Shown piece by piece: positions 36,105-45,893 of a stretch of 64,000 nucleotides of DNA. How positions within the stretch are numbered: the stretch's first letter is position 1; each line of letters starts with the position of its first letter. Under the pieces are notes generated by a model that worked only from the letters and a program-made list of their open reading frames with translations, did not search any database and had not been told where the DNA came from. Where the stretch lies: positions 186,001 to 250,000 of the forward strand of contig NZ_CDDH01000062.1 in the NCBI RefSeq assembly GCF_000819725.1. Reading direction: 5' to 3'. The position numbers and the translations under genes are program-made. This DNA is from Aeromonas australiensis (GTDB lineage: Bacteria; Pseudomonadota; Gammaproteobacteria; Enterobacterales; Aeromonadaceae).

Positions 36105-36427
36105 AAACAAGGTTTTGTCATTGTGTTCAAGCCTTGTACTAAGTGGCCAAAAAGTATGCCACCCAATCCCGATACACCGTGTCTAGAAGAACATGACGGT
36201 TCCCGGGTGCGAGGTACAACGCATGGAGAACACAAACATCACCGTTTATTTGTCTCCATTTCGGCCTCCTTATTCATTCCTTCTCGAGAAGGAATGACCA
36301 GAGCGCCCTTAGTTTGCGCCTCATGCATACCCCAACCGGGAGGTTGCCCCAGTATGCTGAAGACCCGAGGCCGGCGCCGGCAGGACCCAGATGGAGGAAA
36401 TCAAAATGACACAATAATGAGAACTCA
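36105..36427 (+). promoter_or_regulatory. long rne 5' leader (probable autoregulatory RNA)
   Basis: About 315 bases separate the predicted rne promoter from the rne start with no gene between. They contain a perfect hairpin CATTCCTTCTC/GAGAAGGAATG (36275-36296) and a GCCGGCGCCGGC palindrome near 36370. E. coli rne has a similar long leader whose hairpins RNase E binds to limit its own mRNA. An equivalent role here is inferred from position and structure; sequence similarity was not tested. Confidence 0.55.
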
Positions 36428-39400
36428 ATGAAAAGAATGCTTATCAACGCAACTCAAGAAGAGGAGTTGCGCGTAGCGCTGGTTGACGGACAACAGCTCT
36501 ACGATTTGGATATTGAAAGTCCGGGACACGAGCAGAAAAAAGCGAACATTTACAAGGGTAAGATCACCCGTGTAGAACCCAGCCTTGAAGCTGCTTTTGT
36601 CGACTACGGCGCTGAGCGCCACGGTTTCCTGCCGTTGAAGGAGATCGCCCGCAATTACTTCCCCTCCGGTTACTCCTATCAGGGTCGTCCCAACATCAAA
36701 GAAGTGGTCCGCGAAGGTCAGGAAGTTATCGTCCAGATCGACAAGGAAGAGCGTGGCACCAAGGGTGCAGCCCTCACCACCTTTATCAGCCTGGCAGGTA
36801 GCTACCTGGTACTGATGCCCAACAACCCCCGTGCCGGTGGTATCTCCCGCCGCATCGAGGGTGATGAGCGGACTGAACTGAAAGAAGCCCTGAGTGGATT
36901 GACCGTGCCGGAAGGCATGGGCCTGATCGTGCGCACCGCCGGTGTGGGCAAGTCGCCGGAAGAGTTGGAGTGGGATCTGAACGTTCTGCTCAACCACTGG
37001 GACTCCATCCACAAGGCCTCCCAGGAGCGCGCCGCGCCGGTGCTGATCCACCAGGAAAGCAACGTCATCGTGCGTGCCATTCGTGACTATCTGCGTCGCG
37101 ATGTGGGCGAGATCCTGATCGACAATCCGGTGATTTTCGAACGCGCCAAGGCCCATATCGAGCTGGTACGTCCCGATTTCCTCAACCGTGTGAAGCTGTA
37201 CAAGGGTGAAGTTGCCCTGTTCAACCACTTCCAGATTGAGAGCCAGATCGAATCAGCCTTCCAGCGCGAAGTACGCCTCCCCTCCGGTGGCAGCATAGTG
37301 ATCGACCCGACCGAAGCACTGACCTCCATCGATATCAACTCCTCCCGCGCCACCAAGGGCGGCGATATCGAAGAGACGGCGCTGCAAACCAACCTGGAAG
37401 CGGCCGACGAAATTGCCCGTCAATTGCGTCTGCGCGACTTGGGTGGCCTGATCGTTATCGACTTCATCGACATGACCCCGGTTCGCCATCAGCGCGAAGT
37501 GGAAAACCGTCTGCGTGAAGCGGTACATCAGGACAGGGCCCGCATCCAGCTGGGCCGGATCTCCCGTTTCGGTCTGCTGGAGATGTCTCGCCAGCGCCTG
37601 CGCCCTTCCCTCAACGAGTCAAGTAGCCACATCTGCCCCCGTTGCCAGGGTCAAGGGGTGATCCGTGACAACGAATCCCTCGCCCTGTCCATCCTGCGTC
37701 TCATCGAAGAAGAGGCGATGAAGGACAACACCGAGCAGGTTCACGGTCAGGTGCCGGTGGATGTTGCCGCCTATCTGCTTAACGAGAAGCGTGCCGCCAT
37801 CGCCAGTCTGGAGCAGCGCAATGATGTGCGTGTTTACATCATTCCGAACCAGCATCTGGAAACCCCGCACTACGAAGTGACTCGCATTCGTCAGAACGAG
37901 ATCCCGGAAGCGGCCAGCTATGAGCTGAAAACCGAGATTGCCAAGCCGGTTTACCAACCGAAGCAAGCTCAGGTGATCGAGCGCGAGCAACCGCTGCTGC
38001 AAGGCTTCGCCCAACCGGCACAACCGGCCCCTGTTGCACCGCAACAGCCGGCGGCGCCCGTTGCTGCGGCCCCTGCCGAAGCCGGTTTCTTCAGCAAGCT
38101 GATCAAAGGCATTACCGGCCTGTTCAGCAGCGATGCAGCCCCTGCCGACGTGAAAGCGCCCGCCGAAAAACCTGCGGCTCGTGAAGCGCGCAAGGATGAA
38201 GGTCAACGTCACCAGCGTGAAGAAGGTCGCGGCCGTGGTCAGCGTCCTCGTCGTGATGACAATCGTGGCAACCGCAACAATGCGGAAGCTGGCGAGAAGC
38301 GTGAAGGTGGCAACCGCGAAGCCGGTGAAAACCGTAATCGCCGTCCCCGCAAAGAGCGCGAGCCGCGTCAGGAGCGTGAAGCTCGTGGCGAACAGCGCAT
38401 GGAACGTGAACCCCGTCAGGAGCGCGAGCCTCGCGAACCTCGTCAAGAGCGTGCACCACGTCCGGCCCGTGAACCTCGCGCCCCCCGTGAGCCCCGTGCT
38501 GAAGTCGTTGTTGACGCGGTAGACGCCGTTGATGCAGCTGTCGCCCAGCCACGTCAGGAGAAAGAGCAGAAAGTGGCCGAGCGCCGCGAACGTCGCCAAC
38601 TGCGCAAGCAGATCCGCGTCGATGTCGCCGCAGCTGACACCCCTGCCCTGCCGGTTGACGAAGTACCCGCGCAAGCTACAGTTATCGATGCAACCCCGGG
38701 TAACGAGCAGGAAGAGCAGAGTGAAGGCCAGCGCCGTTCACGCCGCACGCCACGCAGCCAGCGTATCGAAGGCCAGCGTCGCAAGCGGATCAACGATGAT
38801 GTCCGCAGCCAGCGTGAGGAAGAACAGCAAGATACCACCACTCTGACCACCGCAGCCCAGGCAGATATTGCCAAAGCGCAGGTTGAAGAGCCGGTGGTAC
38901 CCGTTGTGACTATCCCGAGCGCTGAAGCCGTTGCGGCAGCCCTGCAAGCTTCTGCAGCTCTGACCGAGCATGTGGTTGTCGAAGCCGTTGCTGAAGAAGC
39001 AGCCGAGCAGGCCACTGTCCAGGTTGAAGCAACCCAAGCTGATGTGGCCGCAAGCCCGGTTATTGAAGCTGTCGCTGAGGTCGTGATTGCAGCAGAGCCG
39101 GAAGTGGCCGTTGTTGCAGCTCCGGTTGCCGACGTGGCTAGCGCTGAAGTGGTTGAAACCGCACCGGTTGTTGAAGTGCCTGCTGTAACAGCGCCTGTTG
39201 CGGAAGCTGCACCGGTCTCCACCCCAGTCGAGCTGCCAGCCGCTGCTGTTGTCGAAACCCCGGCAGTTGTCGCTGCCGTTGTGGTGGAAGAGACTCCGGT
39301 CGTCGCCAAGCAGGTAGCGCACGGTGCTGGTTTGCTGGCGCGTGCCCGCAAGGCATCCGCACCGATGGCAACCCCTGCCGAAGCCCCAGCCCTGCCAGCC

Positions 39401-39514
39401 CGTGAGCCGGTTAACTACCCACCGCTGGTACGTAACGAGGTGAACACGTCAGGTCGTCACGGTGGCAGCACTGCCGCCGTCAACGTGGCCACCTGCCCGG
39501 CCGGTCGCCCCTAA
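36428..39514 (+). CDS. rne: ribonuclease E
   Basis: The 1028-residue protein (E. coli 1061) starts [10 protein letters not shown] as in E. coli. The N-terminal catalytic half has the S1 domain, the DNase I-like core with aspartates in [15 protein letters not shown] and LIVIDFIDM, and the zinc-link CPRCQGQG. Around residues 550-570 [16 protein letters not shown] fits the membrane-targeting amphipathic helix. The remaining 450 residues are unstructured: an Arg/Glu-rich RNA-binding part and a long Val/Ala/Glu/Pro-rich tail. RNase E starts mRNA decay and processes rRNA and tRNA at the inner membrane, and its tail scaffolds the degradosome. Confidence 0.96.
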   Translation: MKRMLINATQEEELRVALVDGQQLYDLDIESPGHEQKKANIYKGKITRVEPSLEAAFVDYGAERHGFLPLKEIARNYFPSGYSYQGRPNIKEVVREGQEVIVQIDKEERGTKGAALTTFISLAGSYLVLMPNNPRAGGISRRIEGDERTELKEALSGLTVPEGMGLIVRTAGVGKSPEELEWDLNVLLNHWDSIHKASQERAAPVLIHQESNVIVRAIRDYLRRDVGEILIDNPVIFERAKAHIELVRPDFLNRVKLYKGEVALFNHFQIESQIESAFQREVRLPSGGSIVIDPTEALTSIDINSSRATKGGDIEETALQTNLEAADEIARQLRLRDLGGLIVIDFIDMTPVRHQREVENRLREAVHQDRARIQLGRISRFGLLEMSRQRLRPSLNESSSHICPRCQGQGVIRDNESLALSILRLIEEEAMKDNTEQVHGQVPVDVAAYLLNEKRAAIASLEQRNDVRVYIIPNQHLETPHYEVTRIRQNEIPEAASYELKTEIAKPVYQPKQAQVIEREQPLLQGFAQPAQPAPVAPQQPAAPVAAAPAEAGFFSKLIKGITGLFSSDAAPADVKAPAEKPAAREARKDEGQRHQREEGRGRGQRPRRDDNRGNRNNAEAGEKREGGNREAGENRNRRPRKEREPRQEREARGEQRMEREPRQEREPREPRQERAPRPAREPRAPREPRAEVVVDAVDAVDAAVAQPRQEKEQKVAERRERRQLRKQIRVDVAAADTPALPVDEVPAQATVIDATPGNEQEEQSEGQRRSRRTPRSQRIEGQRRKRINDDVRSQREEEQQDTTTLTTAAQADIAKAQVEEPVVPVVTIPSAEAVAAALQASAALTEHVVVEAVAEEAAEQATVQVEATQADVAASPVIEAVAEVVIAAEPEVAVVAAPVADVASAEVVETAPVVEVPAVTAPVAEAAPVSTPVELPAAAVVETPAVVAAVVVEETPVVAKQVAHGAGLLARARKASAPMATPAEAPALPAREPVNYPPLVRNEVNTSGRHGGSTAAVNVATCPAGRP

Positions 39515-39540
39515 GCAAGCCGGGTTGACCCCCTAAACAA

Positions 39541-39568
39541 AAGCCACACCAACCGGTGTGGCTTTTTT
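39541..39568 (+). terminator. rne terminator
   Basis: AAGCCACACC (39541-39550) pairs with GGTGTGGCTT (39555-39564) and is followed by a T run. It lies 26 bases after the rne stop codon. Confidence 0.88.
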
Positions 39569-40165
39569 ATTTCTCGCTTCCCCGCAGACACATGAATGCC
39601 TATGCTCGGCAAAACCGTTTTGTTATCTCTCTATCACCGAACACAGGGTTAACTCATGTTTACTTTTTCACCTAACAGAGCAAGCCAACCTTAAGCTCCT
39701 ATGTTCAGCATGAAGCCAATTGATTTTTTCTGTTTAAAATATTGTTTGTTGGCATACAAGTAGTTGTATAGATGACGGTTTGCAATGGGCCGCAAGATCT
39801 ATTTGATATGGAACTCTCTGGTCCTTGCATACAGGCCAATCAGGACATTGGGTTATACAGAAACCTGAACACTCCCCTTTCGCAGAATTGAGGAGGTTTG
39901 TTATATAGCAAACCTGCCTCAGGTCTTGTTCAACTGATGATCAACTCAGGTTGCATCCACACAGATGCACATATAGGTAACTGTCGATTGCTATAGATTT
40001 GCTTTCCGGGAGCTAGCCAGCTCCTCCCCTATCCTAGCGGCAGCACAATCTATGCACGACACGGCCCTTCCCCATAAAATTAAGTGTTGATACTGAGTCA
40101 GACGCAGGCCCTGATACACGAGAGCTCAGTAACCGCTGCTCAACGAGCCTGTTTAAAAGGTATAT
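39569..40165. other. about 600 bases without a gene between rne and fruA
   Basis: The stretch is visibly more A/T-rich than its neighbours. No frame with coding character, tRNA-like structure or clear operator was found. Short frames on both strands lack ribosome-binding sites. It separates the converging rne and fruA genes. Confidence 0.5.
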
Positions 40166-40200
40166 AAAAATGCCGCCTGGCTTTGCAACCGGGCGGCATT
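40166..40200 (-). terminator. terminator of the fruBKA operon
   Basis: AATGCCGCC (40169-40177) and GGCGGCATT (40192-40200) form the stem. On the minus strand it is followed by T's (plus strand A's 40166-40170). It lies 30 bases after the fruA stop codon. Confidence 0.85.
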
Positions 40201-40229
40201 GAACATCTTCTGTGATTGAGAACGAACTA

Positions 40230-41954
40230 TCAGGCTGTTGCCAGCTTGGCCTGCTCTTCACCGCGCTTGAGCATGGCGTAAGCCACACCGGTCAGCAGCG
40301 AGCCTGCGGCAATGGCCAGGATATACATCATGACGTTGCTGATGGCGTGCGGAATGAACAGAACGAACAGGCCGCCGTGGGGTGCCATCAGCTCACAGCC
40401 GAACAGCATGGAGAGCGCACCGGTCAGGGCGCCACCGACCATGCAGGCCGGGATAACCCGCATCGGATCCTTGGCGGCAAACGGAATGGCCCCCTCGGAG
40501 ATAAAGCACAGTCCCAGTACGAAGGAGGCCTTGCCCGCTTCCTGCTCCGCTTTGATGAACTTGGTGCGGGCCAGGAAGGTGGCAATCCCCATCCCCAGTG
40601 CCGGTACCATACCCGCGGCCATTACAGCGGCCATGGGGGCGTAGGTTTTGGAGGCCAGCAGGCCGACACCGAACGCATAGGCCGCCTTGTTGACCGGGCC
40701 ACCCATGTCAAAGCACATCATGGCGCCGATGATCACACCCAGCAGCACGGCGTTGGCAGAGCCCATGTTGTTGAGGAACTCGGTCATGGCATTCATGATG
40801 CCGGCCACCGGGCCACCCACCACGTAGATCATCACCAGACCGGTAAAAAGGCTGGCAAAGAGCGGAATGATCAGGATGGGCTTGAGCGCTTCCAGGGTCA
40901 CCGGCAGGCGCACCTTGTCGCTCAGGTACTTGGCGCTGTAACCGGCCAGGAAACCGGCCACGATACCGCCAAGGAAACCGGCGCCCAGGGAGCTTGCCAG
41001 CATACCGCCTATCATACCGGGAGCGAGGCCCGGACGATCGGCGATGGAGTAGGCAATGTAACCGGCCAGCACCGGGATCATCAGGGCAAAGGCGGAGCCG
41101 CCACCGATCTGCATCAGGGCCGCAGCCAGCGTCCCCTCCTCTTTGAACGCCTCGATCCCGAAGATAAAGGAGAGCGCGATGATAAGGCCGCCCGCCACCA
41201 CCATGGGAAGCATAAAGGAGACACCGGTCAGCAGATGCTTGTAGGGGCCCGCTTTTTCCTCTTTCTTGGCTTGGCTGGCGCCGCTGTGGCGATAGGTTTT
41301 CGCCTCGGTCCAGGCCTTGTCGAGCTCGGCACGGGTTTTCTTGAGCGCCGCCCCCGTGCTGGTGCGATAGACCGGCTTGCCATCGAAACGGGCCATGTCC
41401 ACTTCGATATCGGTGGCGAGGAACACCAGATCGGCAGATGCAATCTCCTCGGCGGTCAGGGCGTTCTGGGCACCGACCGAGCCTTGGGTCTCGACGCGGA
41501 TCTGATAACCCAGCTGCTTGGCCATGGTCTCCAGGGCTTCCGCCGACATAAAGGTGTGAGCCACCCCGGTCGGGCATGCGGTGACTGCGACGATGCGCTT
41601 GCCAGCGGCGGTGGGTTTAGCTGCTGCGGGCGCGGCTTGATGACGATAGAGGCTGGCACCGCTGGTTGCGGCCTCCAGCAAGGCAGCCGGATCCTGCAGG
41701 GCAAGATCCATGCTGCCCTGATAGACCCGCTTGCCGTCATAGGCGGCTAGATCCACCGGAGCGCTGGCAACAACCAGCACCAGGTCGACGGCGGCAATCT
41801 GCTCCTTGCTCGGCACCTGGCGGGGTTGCACGCTGGAGCCGACATCGAGGGTGAGCTCCCAGCCAGCCAGTTTGGCCTGCTGTTCTATCCGTTTGGCAGC
41901 GAGAAAGCTGGTGGCTATGCCCGCCGGGCAAGCCGTAACCAGAATTGCTTTCAT
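40230..41954 (-). CDS. fruA: PTS fructose transporter subunit IIB'BC
   Basis: The 574-residue protein (E. coli FruA 563) has two IIB-like domains, each starting with a cysteine loop: VTACPAGIATSF near residue 5 and AVTACPTGVAHTFM near residue 120. About ten membrane segments of the IIC domain follow from residue 230 on. The second cysteine carries phosphate from FruB and passes it to fructose, giving fructose-1-phosphate in the cytoplasm. The ATG at 41954 overlaps the fruK stop by four bases (ATGA). Confidence 0.95.
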   Translation of the reverse strand: MKAILVTACPAGIATSFLAAKRIEQQAKLAGWELTLDVGSSVQPRQVPSKEQIAAVDLVLVVASAPVDLAAYDGKRVYQGSMDLALQDPAALLEAATSGASLYRHQAAPAAAKPTAAGKRIVAVTACPTGVAHTFMSAEALETMAKQLGYQIRVETQGSVGAQNALTAEEIASADLVFLATDIEVDMARFDGKPVYRTSTGAALKKTRAELDKAWTEAKTYRHSGASQAKKEEKAGPYKHLLTGVSFMLPMVVAGGLIIALSFIFGIEAFKEEGTLAAALMQIGGGSAFALMIPVLAGYIAYSIADRPGLAPGMIGGMLASSLGAGFLGGIVAGFLAGYSAKYLSDKVRLPVTLEALKPILIIPLFASLFTGLVMIYVVGGPVAGIMNAMTEFLNNMGSANAVLLGVIIGAMMCFDMGGPVNKAAYAFGVGLLASKTYAPMAAVMAAGMVPALGMGIATFLARTKFIKAEQEAGKASFVLGLCFISEGAIPFAAKDPMRVIPACMVGGALTGALSMLFGCELMAPHGGLFVLFIPHAISNVMMYILAIAAGSLLTGVAYAMLKRGEEQAKLATA

Positions 41955-42940
41955 TGGGCATCTCCTGAGTTTTCCATTGAGGGGGTATGGCATTGAACCG
42001 GTGCCAGCTCATCCAGAGGCTGTACGCGCACCTGTTCAAGTAAGGGGTTGAGCACATTGATATCGTTAAAACCGACCGCCACCTGACTGACCGCCAGTGC
42101 AGAGACGGCGGTAGCCAGCCGCAGGGTCTGCTCCGGCGCCCAGCCAAGGCTGAGACCATGGGCGAGACCTGCCACCAGAGAATCGCCAGCACCCACGGTG
42201 CTGACCACCTGCATCCGCGGTGGAATGGCTTGCCAGACGGCATCCGGGGCAAACCAGATCAGGCCATCGGCGCCGTTGGAGATGACCACGTTGGGGATCC
42301 CGCTTGCCTGCAGCGCGCGGGCACACTCGGCCTGCTCGCTCAGCGTCTTGATGGGGCGACCCGCCCACTGGCCGAGCTCCTCCAGATTGGGTTTGACCAG
42401 GGTCGGCGCCGCCTTGATCCCTTCGCTTAACGCCGCGCCGCTGCAATCGAAGATCACCTGCTTGCCCTTGGCCTTGAGCAGGCGAATAAGTTGAGCGCAG
42501 TAATCGGGGGCAACCCCTTTGGGCAGGCTGCCCGCCAGCACGAACCACTCAGCATGCGCAGCCAACTCGTCGATGACCTGTTCCAGCGCACTCACTTCCC
42601 CTTGTTGGATGGTGAGCCCCGGCAGATTGAGATCGGTGACCCGACCAGACAGCTCGGAGATCTTGACGTTGATGCGGGTGCTGCCCGCCACGCGGACAAA
42701 GTGATCATCCAGCGCCCGCTCGGCAAACAGAGAGACAAAACTCTGCTCATTATCAGCGCCCAGCCAGCCGGTGACGTCCACCTCGCGGCCCAGATCCCTG
42801 AGTACCATGGCGACGTTGATCCCCTTGCCCGCGGCGCGTAAGGAAGCCTCGCTCACCAGATTCACCTCGCCAAGGCTCATTGCCTCGAGACGAGTGGTGA
42901 GATCCAGGGCGGGGTTGAGGGTAATGGTAACAATCTTCAT
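41951..42940 (-). CDS. fruK: 1-phosphofructokinase
   Basis: The 329-residue protein belongs to the PfkB sugar kinase family. It starts with the TLNPALD motif, has the AAGKGINVA sugar-binding segment, and near the C-terminus the anion-hole motif VGAGDSLVAG. It phosphorylates fructose-1-phosphate to fructose-1,6-bisphosphate. The ATG at 42940 overlaps the fruB stop by one base (TGATG), and its own stop overlaps fruA, so translation of all three is coupled. It is slightly longer than E. coli FruK (312). Confidence 0.95.
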   Translation of the reverse strand: MKIVTITLNPALDLTTRLEAMSLGEVNLVSEASLRAAGKGINVAMVLRDLGREVDVTGWLGADNEQSFVSLFAERALDDHFVRVAGSTRINVKISELSGRVTDLNLPGLTIQQGEVSALEQVIDELAAHAEWFVLAGSLPKGVAPDYCAQLIRLLKAKGKQVIFDCSGAALSEGIKAAPTLVKPNLEELGQWAGRPIKTLSEQAECARALQASGIPNVVISNGADGLIWFAPDAVWQAIPPRMQVVSTVGAGDSLVAGLAHGLSLGWAPEQTLRLATAVSALAVSQVAVGFNDINVLNPLLEQVRVQPLDELAPVQCHTPSMENSGDAQ

Positions 42941-44055
42941 CAATGCGCCCCCTCGCCGAGACCTGCGGCGATCGCCTCACCGATCCCCTTGAGGGCGGCT
43001 TCGGCATCCACCCCTTCGGCGCGAAATGCCAGACGGTGACCGCACTTGACCCCAAGGCCGATCACCTTCATCAGGCTCTTGGCGGAGACCGCTTCGCCGC
43101 TGCCATCCAGATTGGCAACCCGGATGTCCGATTCAAACTCTTTGGCCACCTTGACCAGCATGGCGCCGGGACGGGCATGCAGGCCGTGGGGGTTGATGAT
43201 GGTGAAGGTGTCGGAAAGACCGCTCGCGGGGCCCGCTTGCAGCATGGCCAGCCCCTCGCCGCCCGCCAGCGTGGCAAGTTGACCGGCAGCCGCCAGTTTG
43301 GCCAGATTCTCCAGTTGCAGCAGATAGCCGCTATCGGCGGCGCACAGCAACAGCAGGGCGCTGACCGGTTGCTCCCCTGCGTTCAGCGTGCAGCTCGGAG
43401 TGGCCAGCACCCAACCGGTCTGGCCCGATGCTGTTTGCTGAACATTGGCCCGAGCCAGCCAGATGCCCTCGCCCAGATAGGCCGGTTCACTTGCCAGCAG
43501 GGCGCTCACCATGGCGGCATCGCCCCAGCCCGCCGATTTGGCGCGGGCGGCCGCCCCCAGCAGCAGCTGGTCGCGATCATCGGCCGGGAAGTCGGCCAGG
43601 GTCAGGTATTGCACCTCTTTCGCAGCAGTGGCGCAGGTCAGGATATTGATGATGGTGTCGGCATCGGTGGCCTCTTTGAGCTGGGCTGCCGCCTGCTCGT
43701 CACCCAGCACATGGGTGAGCTGGCGCAAGATGCCAAGATGCTCGTCGGACTTGGCGGCGATACCGATGGCGACATAGGCGATCTGCCCCTCATCCCACTC
43801 GATACCCTGGGGGAACTGGGCCACCATGACACCGGTACGCTTCACCAGATGGCGGGTATCGGTGGTGCCGTGGGGAATGGCGATGCCGCTGCCAAGGTAG
43901 GTGGCGTGTTGCGCCTCGCGGGCCAGCATCCCATCCACATAGCCTGCTTCCACCAGACCGGCCTCGGCCAGCTTGCCTGCCAGCAGGGCAATCGCCTCGG
44001 CCTTGGTCACTACCGACTGTCCCAGCAAGATCTGCTCTCGCACCAACTTCAACAT
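42940..44055 (-). CDS. fruB: PTS fructose EIIA-HPr fusion (FPr)
   Basis: The 371-residue protein (E. coli FruB 376) has an N-terminal IIA domain with phospho-His in [16 protein letters not shown], a middle linker domain, and a C-terminal HPr domain with phospho-His in [12 protein letters not shown]. It takes phosphate from Enzyme I and passes it to FruA. The ATG at 44055 has GGAG upstream and aligns with the family; a GTG two codons earlier is possible. It is the first gene of the operon and is divergent from fruR. Confidence 0.94.
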   Translation of the reverse strand: MLKLVREQILLGQSVVTKAEAIALLAGKLAEAGLVEAGYVDGMLAREAQHATYLGSGIAIPHGTTDTRHLVKRTGVMVAQFPQGIEWDEGQIAYVAIGIAAKSDEHLGILRQLTHVLGDEQAAAQLKEATDADTIINILTCATAAKEVQYLTLADFPADDRDQLLLGAAARAKSAGWGDAAMVSALLASEPAYLGEGIWLARANVQQTASGQTGWVLATPSCTLNAGEQPVSALLLLCAADSGYLLQLENLAKLAAAGQLATLAGGEGLAMLQAGPASGLSDTFTIINPHGLHARPGAMLVKVAKEFESDIRVANLDGSGEAVSAKSLMKVIGLGVKCGHRLAFRAEGVDAEAALKGIGEAIAAGLGEGAH

Positions 44056-44200
44056 AACCACTCTCCATCAGGTTCCGGCCGTGCCGGGCCAACACAATTG
44101 AACATTCGAGTCACTCGTCAATCGACAATGCACCCTATCGCAACTCACTGTGATCCGGGCCCGATTTTCAGGCCACTGGGTATCTTCATTGCTGACAAGC

Positions 44201-44237
44201 TGAATCGTTTCACTTACATTCAGACTGAATCGTTTCA
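44201..44237. promoter_or_regulatory. two Cra (FruR) operator boxes
   Basis: TGAATCGTTTCA occurs exactly at 44201-44212 and again at 44226-44237, 25 bases apart. Each matches the core of the Cra/FruR consensus (TGAAWCGWTTCA). They lie between divergent fruB and fruR. Cra would repress the fru operon, and perhaps its own gene, until fructose-1-phosphate releases it. Confidence 0.9.
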
Positions 44238-44354
44238 GCAAATTGATCAAGCCCCCACAAAGCGTGGTTTTCAATGATATGATCCCGCGCACACTTTTCG
44301 ATGCCCTCACCCGGCAGTGCCCGTGGGCCTAGCAACTCAAACAGAGCCAATATG

Positions 44355-45338
44355 ATGAAACTGGATGAAATCGCCGCCCTCGCCGGTGTCTCGCGCACCA
44401 CGGCCAGCTATGTGATCAATGGCAAGGCCGACCAATACCGCATCAGTCAAGCCACCCGCGACAAGGTGATGGCCGTGGTCACCGCCCACAACTACCAGCC
44501 GGACAGCCGCGCCGCCTCCCTGCGTGGTGGCCAGACCAGGACTCTCGGCTTTATCCTGCCCGACCTTGAAAACGCCAGTTACGCCAAGCTGGCCAAACGG
44601 CTGGAACAGGGGGCGCGGACACAGGGCTATCAGCTGCTTATCGTCTGCTCGGAAGATGATCCCGACACTGAGAAAGAGCTGGCCCATATGCTGGTAAGCC
44701 GCCATGTGGACGCTCTGCTGGTGGCCAGTTGCCTGCCGCCGGACGACCCCTTCTACGGCAAATTGCAGGGGCAAGGCAGCCAGATCCTCGCCATCGACCG
44801 GGCGATGGCCGCCGACAAGTTTGTCACCGTCGCCAGTGAAAACCAGAAGGCGAGCTTTGATCTCACCAGCTCCCTGCTCACCCCTAACCTGCGCCACATC
44901 GCCTTGATCACCGCGCTGCCGGCACTGACGATCAGTCAAGAGCGCAAAGCCGGTTTCGAACAGGCCATCGCCAGCCACTGTGCGACTCGCCACCTGTGCG
45001 AGGGGGATCACTTCTCCCGCCTTGAGGGGTATCGCCTGATCAAACATCTGCACCAGCAGCTGGGTCAGCTGCCCGAAGCGCTGATCACTACTTCCTATAT
45101 CCTGATGGAGGGGGTGCTCGACTACCTGCTGGAACAAGAGACCGATATGAGCCAGCTCGCCATGGCCACTTTTGGCGACGATCGGCTGCTCGACTTCCTC
45201 CCCTTTGGCATCAACTCCCTGCCCCAGCAGCACGATGCACTCGCTAGCCAGGCGCTGGCGCTGGCACTCAAGGCAGTGAACGGCGAATACCAGAGCGGGC
45301 TGCACTATGTAAGCCGCACCCTCAAGCGCCGCCGTTAA
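44355..45338 (+). CDS. fruR: LacI-family regulator Cra/FruR
   Basis: The 327-residue protein (E. coli Cra 334) starts MKLDEIAALAGVSRTTASYV, the LacI-type helix-turn-helix that is nearly identical to Cra, followed by the hinge ADSRAASLRGG-like segment. The C-terminal periplasmic-binding-type domain would sense fructose-1-phosphate. The second of two adjacent ATGs (44352, 44355) gives the family start. It is divergent from fruBKA, unlike E. coli, and the two Cra boxes lie between. Confidence 0.93.
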   Translation: MKLDEIAALAGVSRTTASYVINGKADQYRISQATRDKVMAVVTAHNYQPDSRAASLRGGQTRTLGFILPDLENASYAKLAKRLEQGARTQGYQLLIVCSEDDPDTEKELAHMLVSRHVDALLVASCLPPDDPFYGKLQGQGSQILAIDRAMAADKFVTVASENQKASFDLTSSLLTPNLRHIALITALPALTISQERKAGFEQAIASHCATRHLCEGDHFSRLEGYRLIKHLHQQLGQLPEALITTSYILMEGVLDYLLEQETDMSQLAMATFGDDRLLDFLPFGINSLPQQHDALASQALALALKAVNGEYQSGLHYVSRTLKRRR

Positions 45339-45393
45339 CCCGCTCCATCGCAGGCCCCGCTTGTTGTCAATGAGTGGGTAAAGCGAACAGATG

Positions 45394-45428
45394 ACAATAA
45401 GGCAGCCAGAACTGGGCAGCCTTATTGT
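45394..45428 (+). terminator. stem-loop after fruR
   Basis: ACAATAAGGC (45394-45403) pairs perfectly with GCCTTATTGT (45419-45428), with an inner GCC/GGC extension. It lies 56 bases after the fruR stop. The downstream stretch is only mildly U-rich, so it is a probable but not textbook terminator. Confidence 0.6.
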
Positions 45429-45893
45429 TACTCCCCACAACCCACCCGCATGCTTTCGCGACTCCTCTTGCCAAACAACCGACTGGCCGATGGCCCCTTT
45501 GTGTTCCCTAACTCGATACCTGCGCCGCAACATGGCACTCCCAGAGCACCTATCTGGGTTACCTCCCCCCTGACCGGTTTACCTAGATGGGGCCCCTAGC
45601 CAGGCGCTTTTTTCAGCACTTAGCTACCACTGTCATCATTTATTTCCACTTATTGCCACAAGCCAGCACAAGATCAGGATAAAAGGGGTTGTTTCCGCTA
45701 TTTTGATCCGCTAACGTGGCAACCATCTTTTACAACTGACAGGTTTCAGGTACAGATGTTTCCATTCCGATATTGCTAGCCTCCGGCCCAATCCCCGGAG
45801 GCGCCTGCTGATAACGCCAATTGGCCCCCTCTTGTTGACGCCACTGCTGACATCGCCTGTTTGCACTGACACCACTACGCTCGGATGGATAAC
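45429..45893. other. about 460 bases upstream of tyrP without a gene
   Basis: No coding frame is convincing. The tyrP promoter must lie here. A TGTAAA half-site (minus strand, near 45729) recalls a TyrR box, but the second half is poor, so no operator is claimed. Confidence 0.45.

Noticed and set aside
40212-41750. 512-codon plus-strand frame opposite fruA
   Set aside because: It is a His/Gly-rich antisense shadow. FruA on the minus strand is fully recognisable.
44120-44165. CRP site upstream of fruB
   Set aside because: A TGTGA half-site exists near 44148, but the partner half at N6 does not resemble TCACA.
45720-45745. TyrR box upstream of tyrP
   Set aside because: Only one TGTAAA half-site is seen. 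The other half does not match TTTACA.
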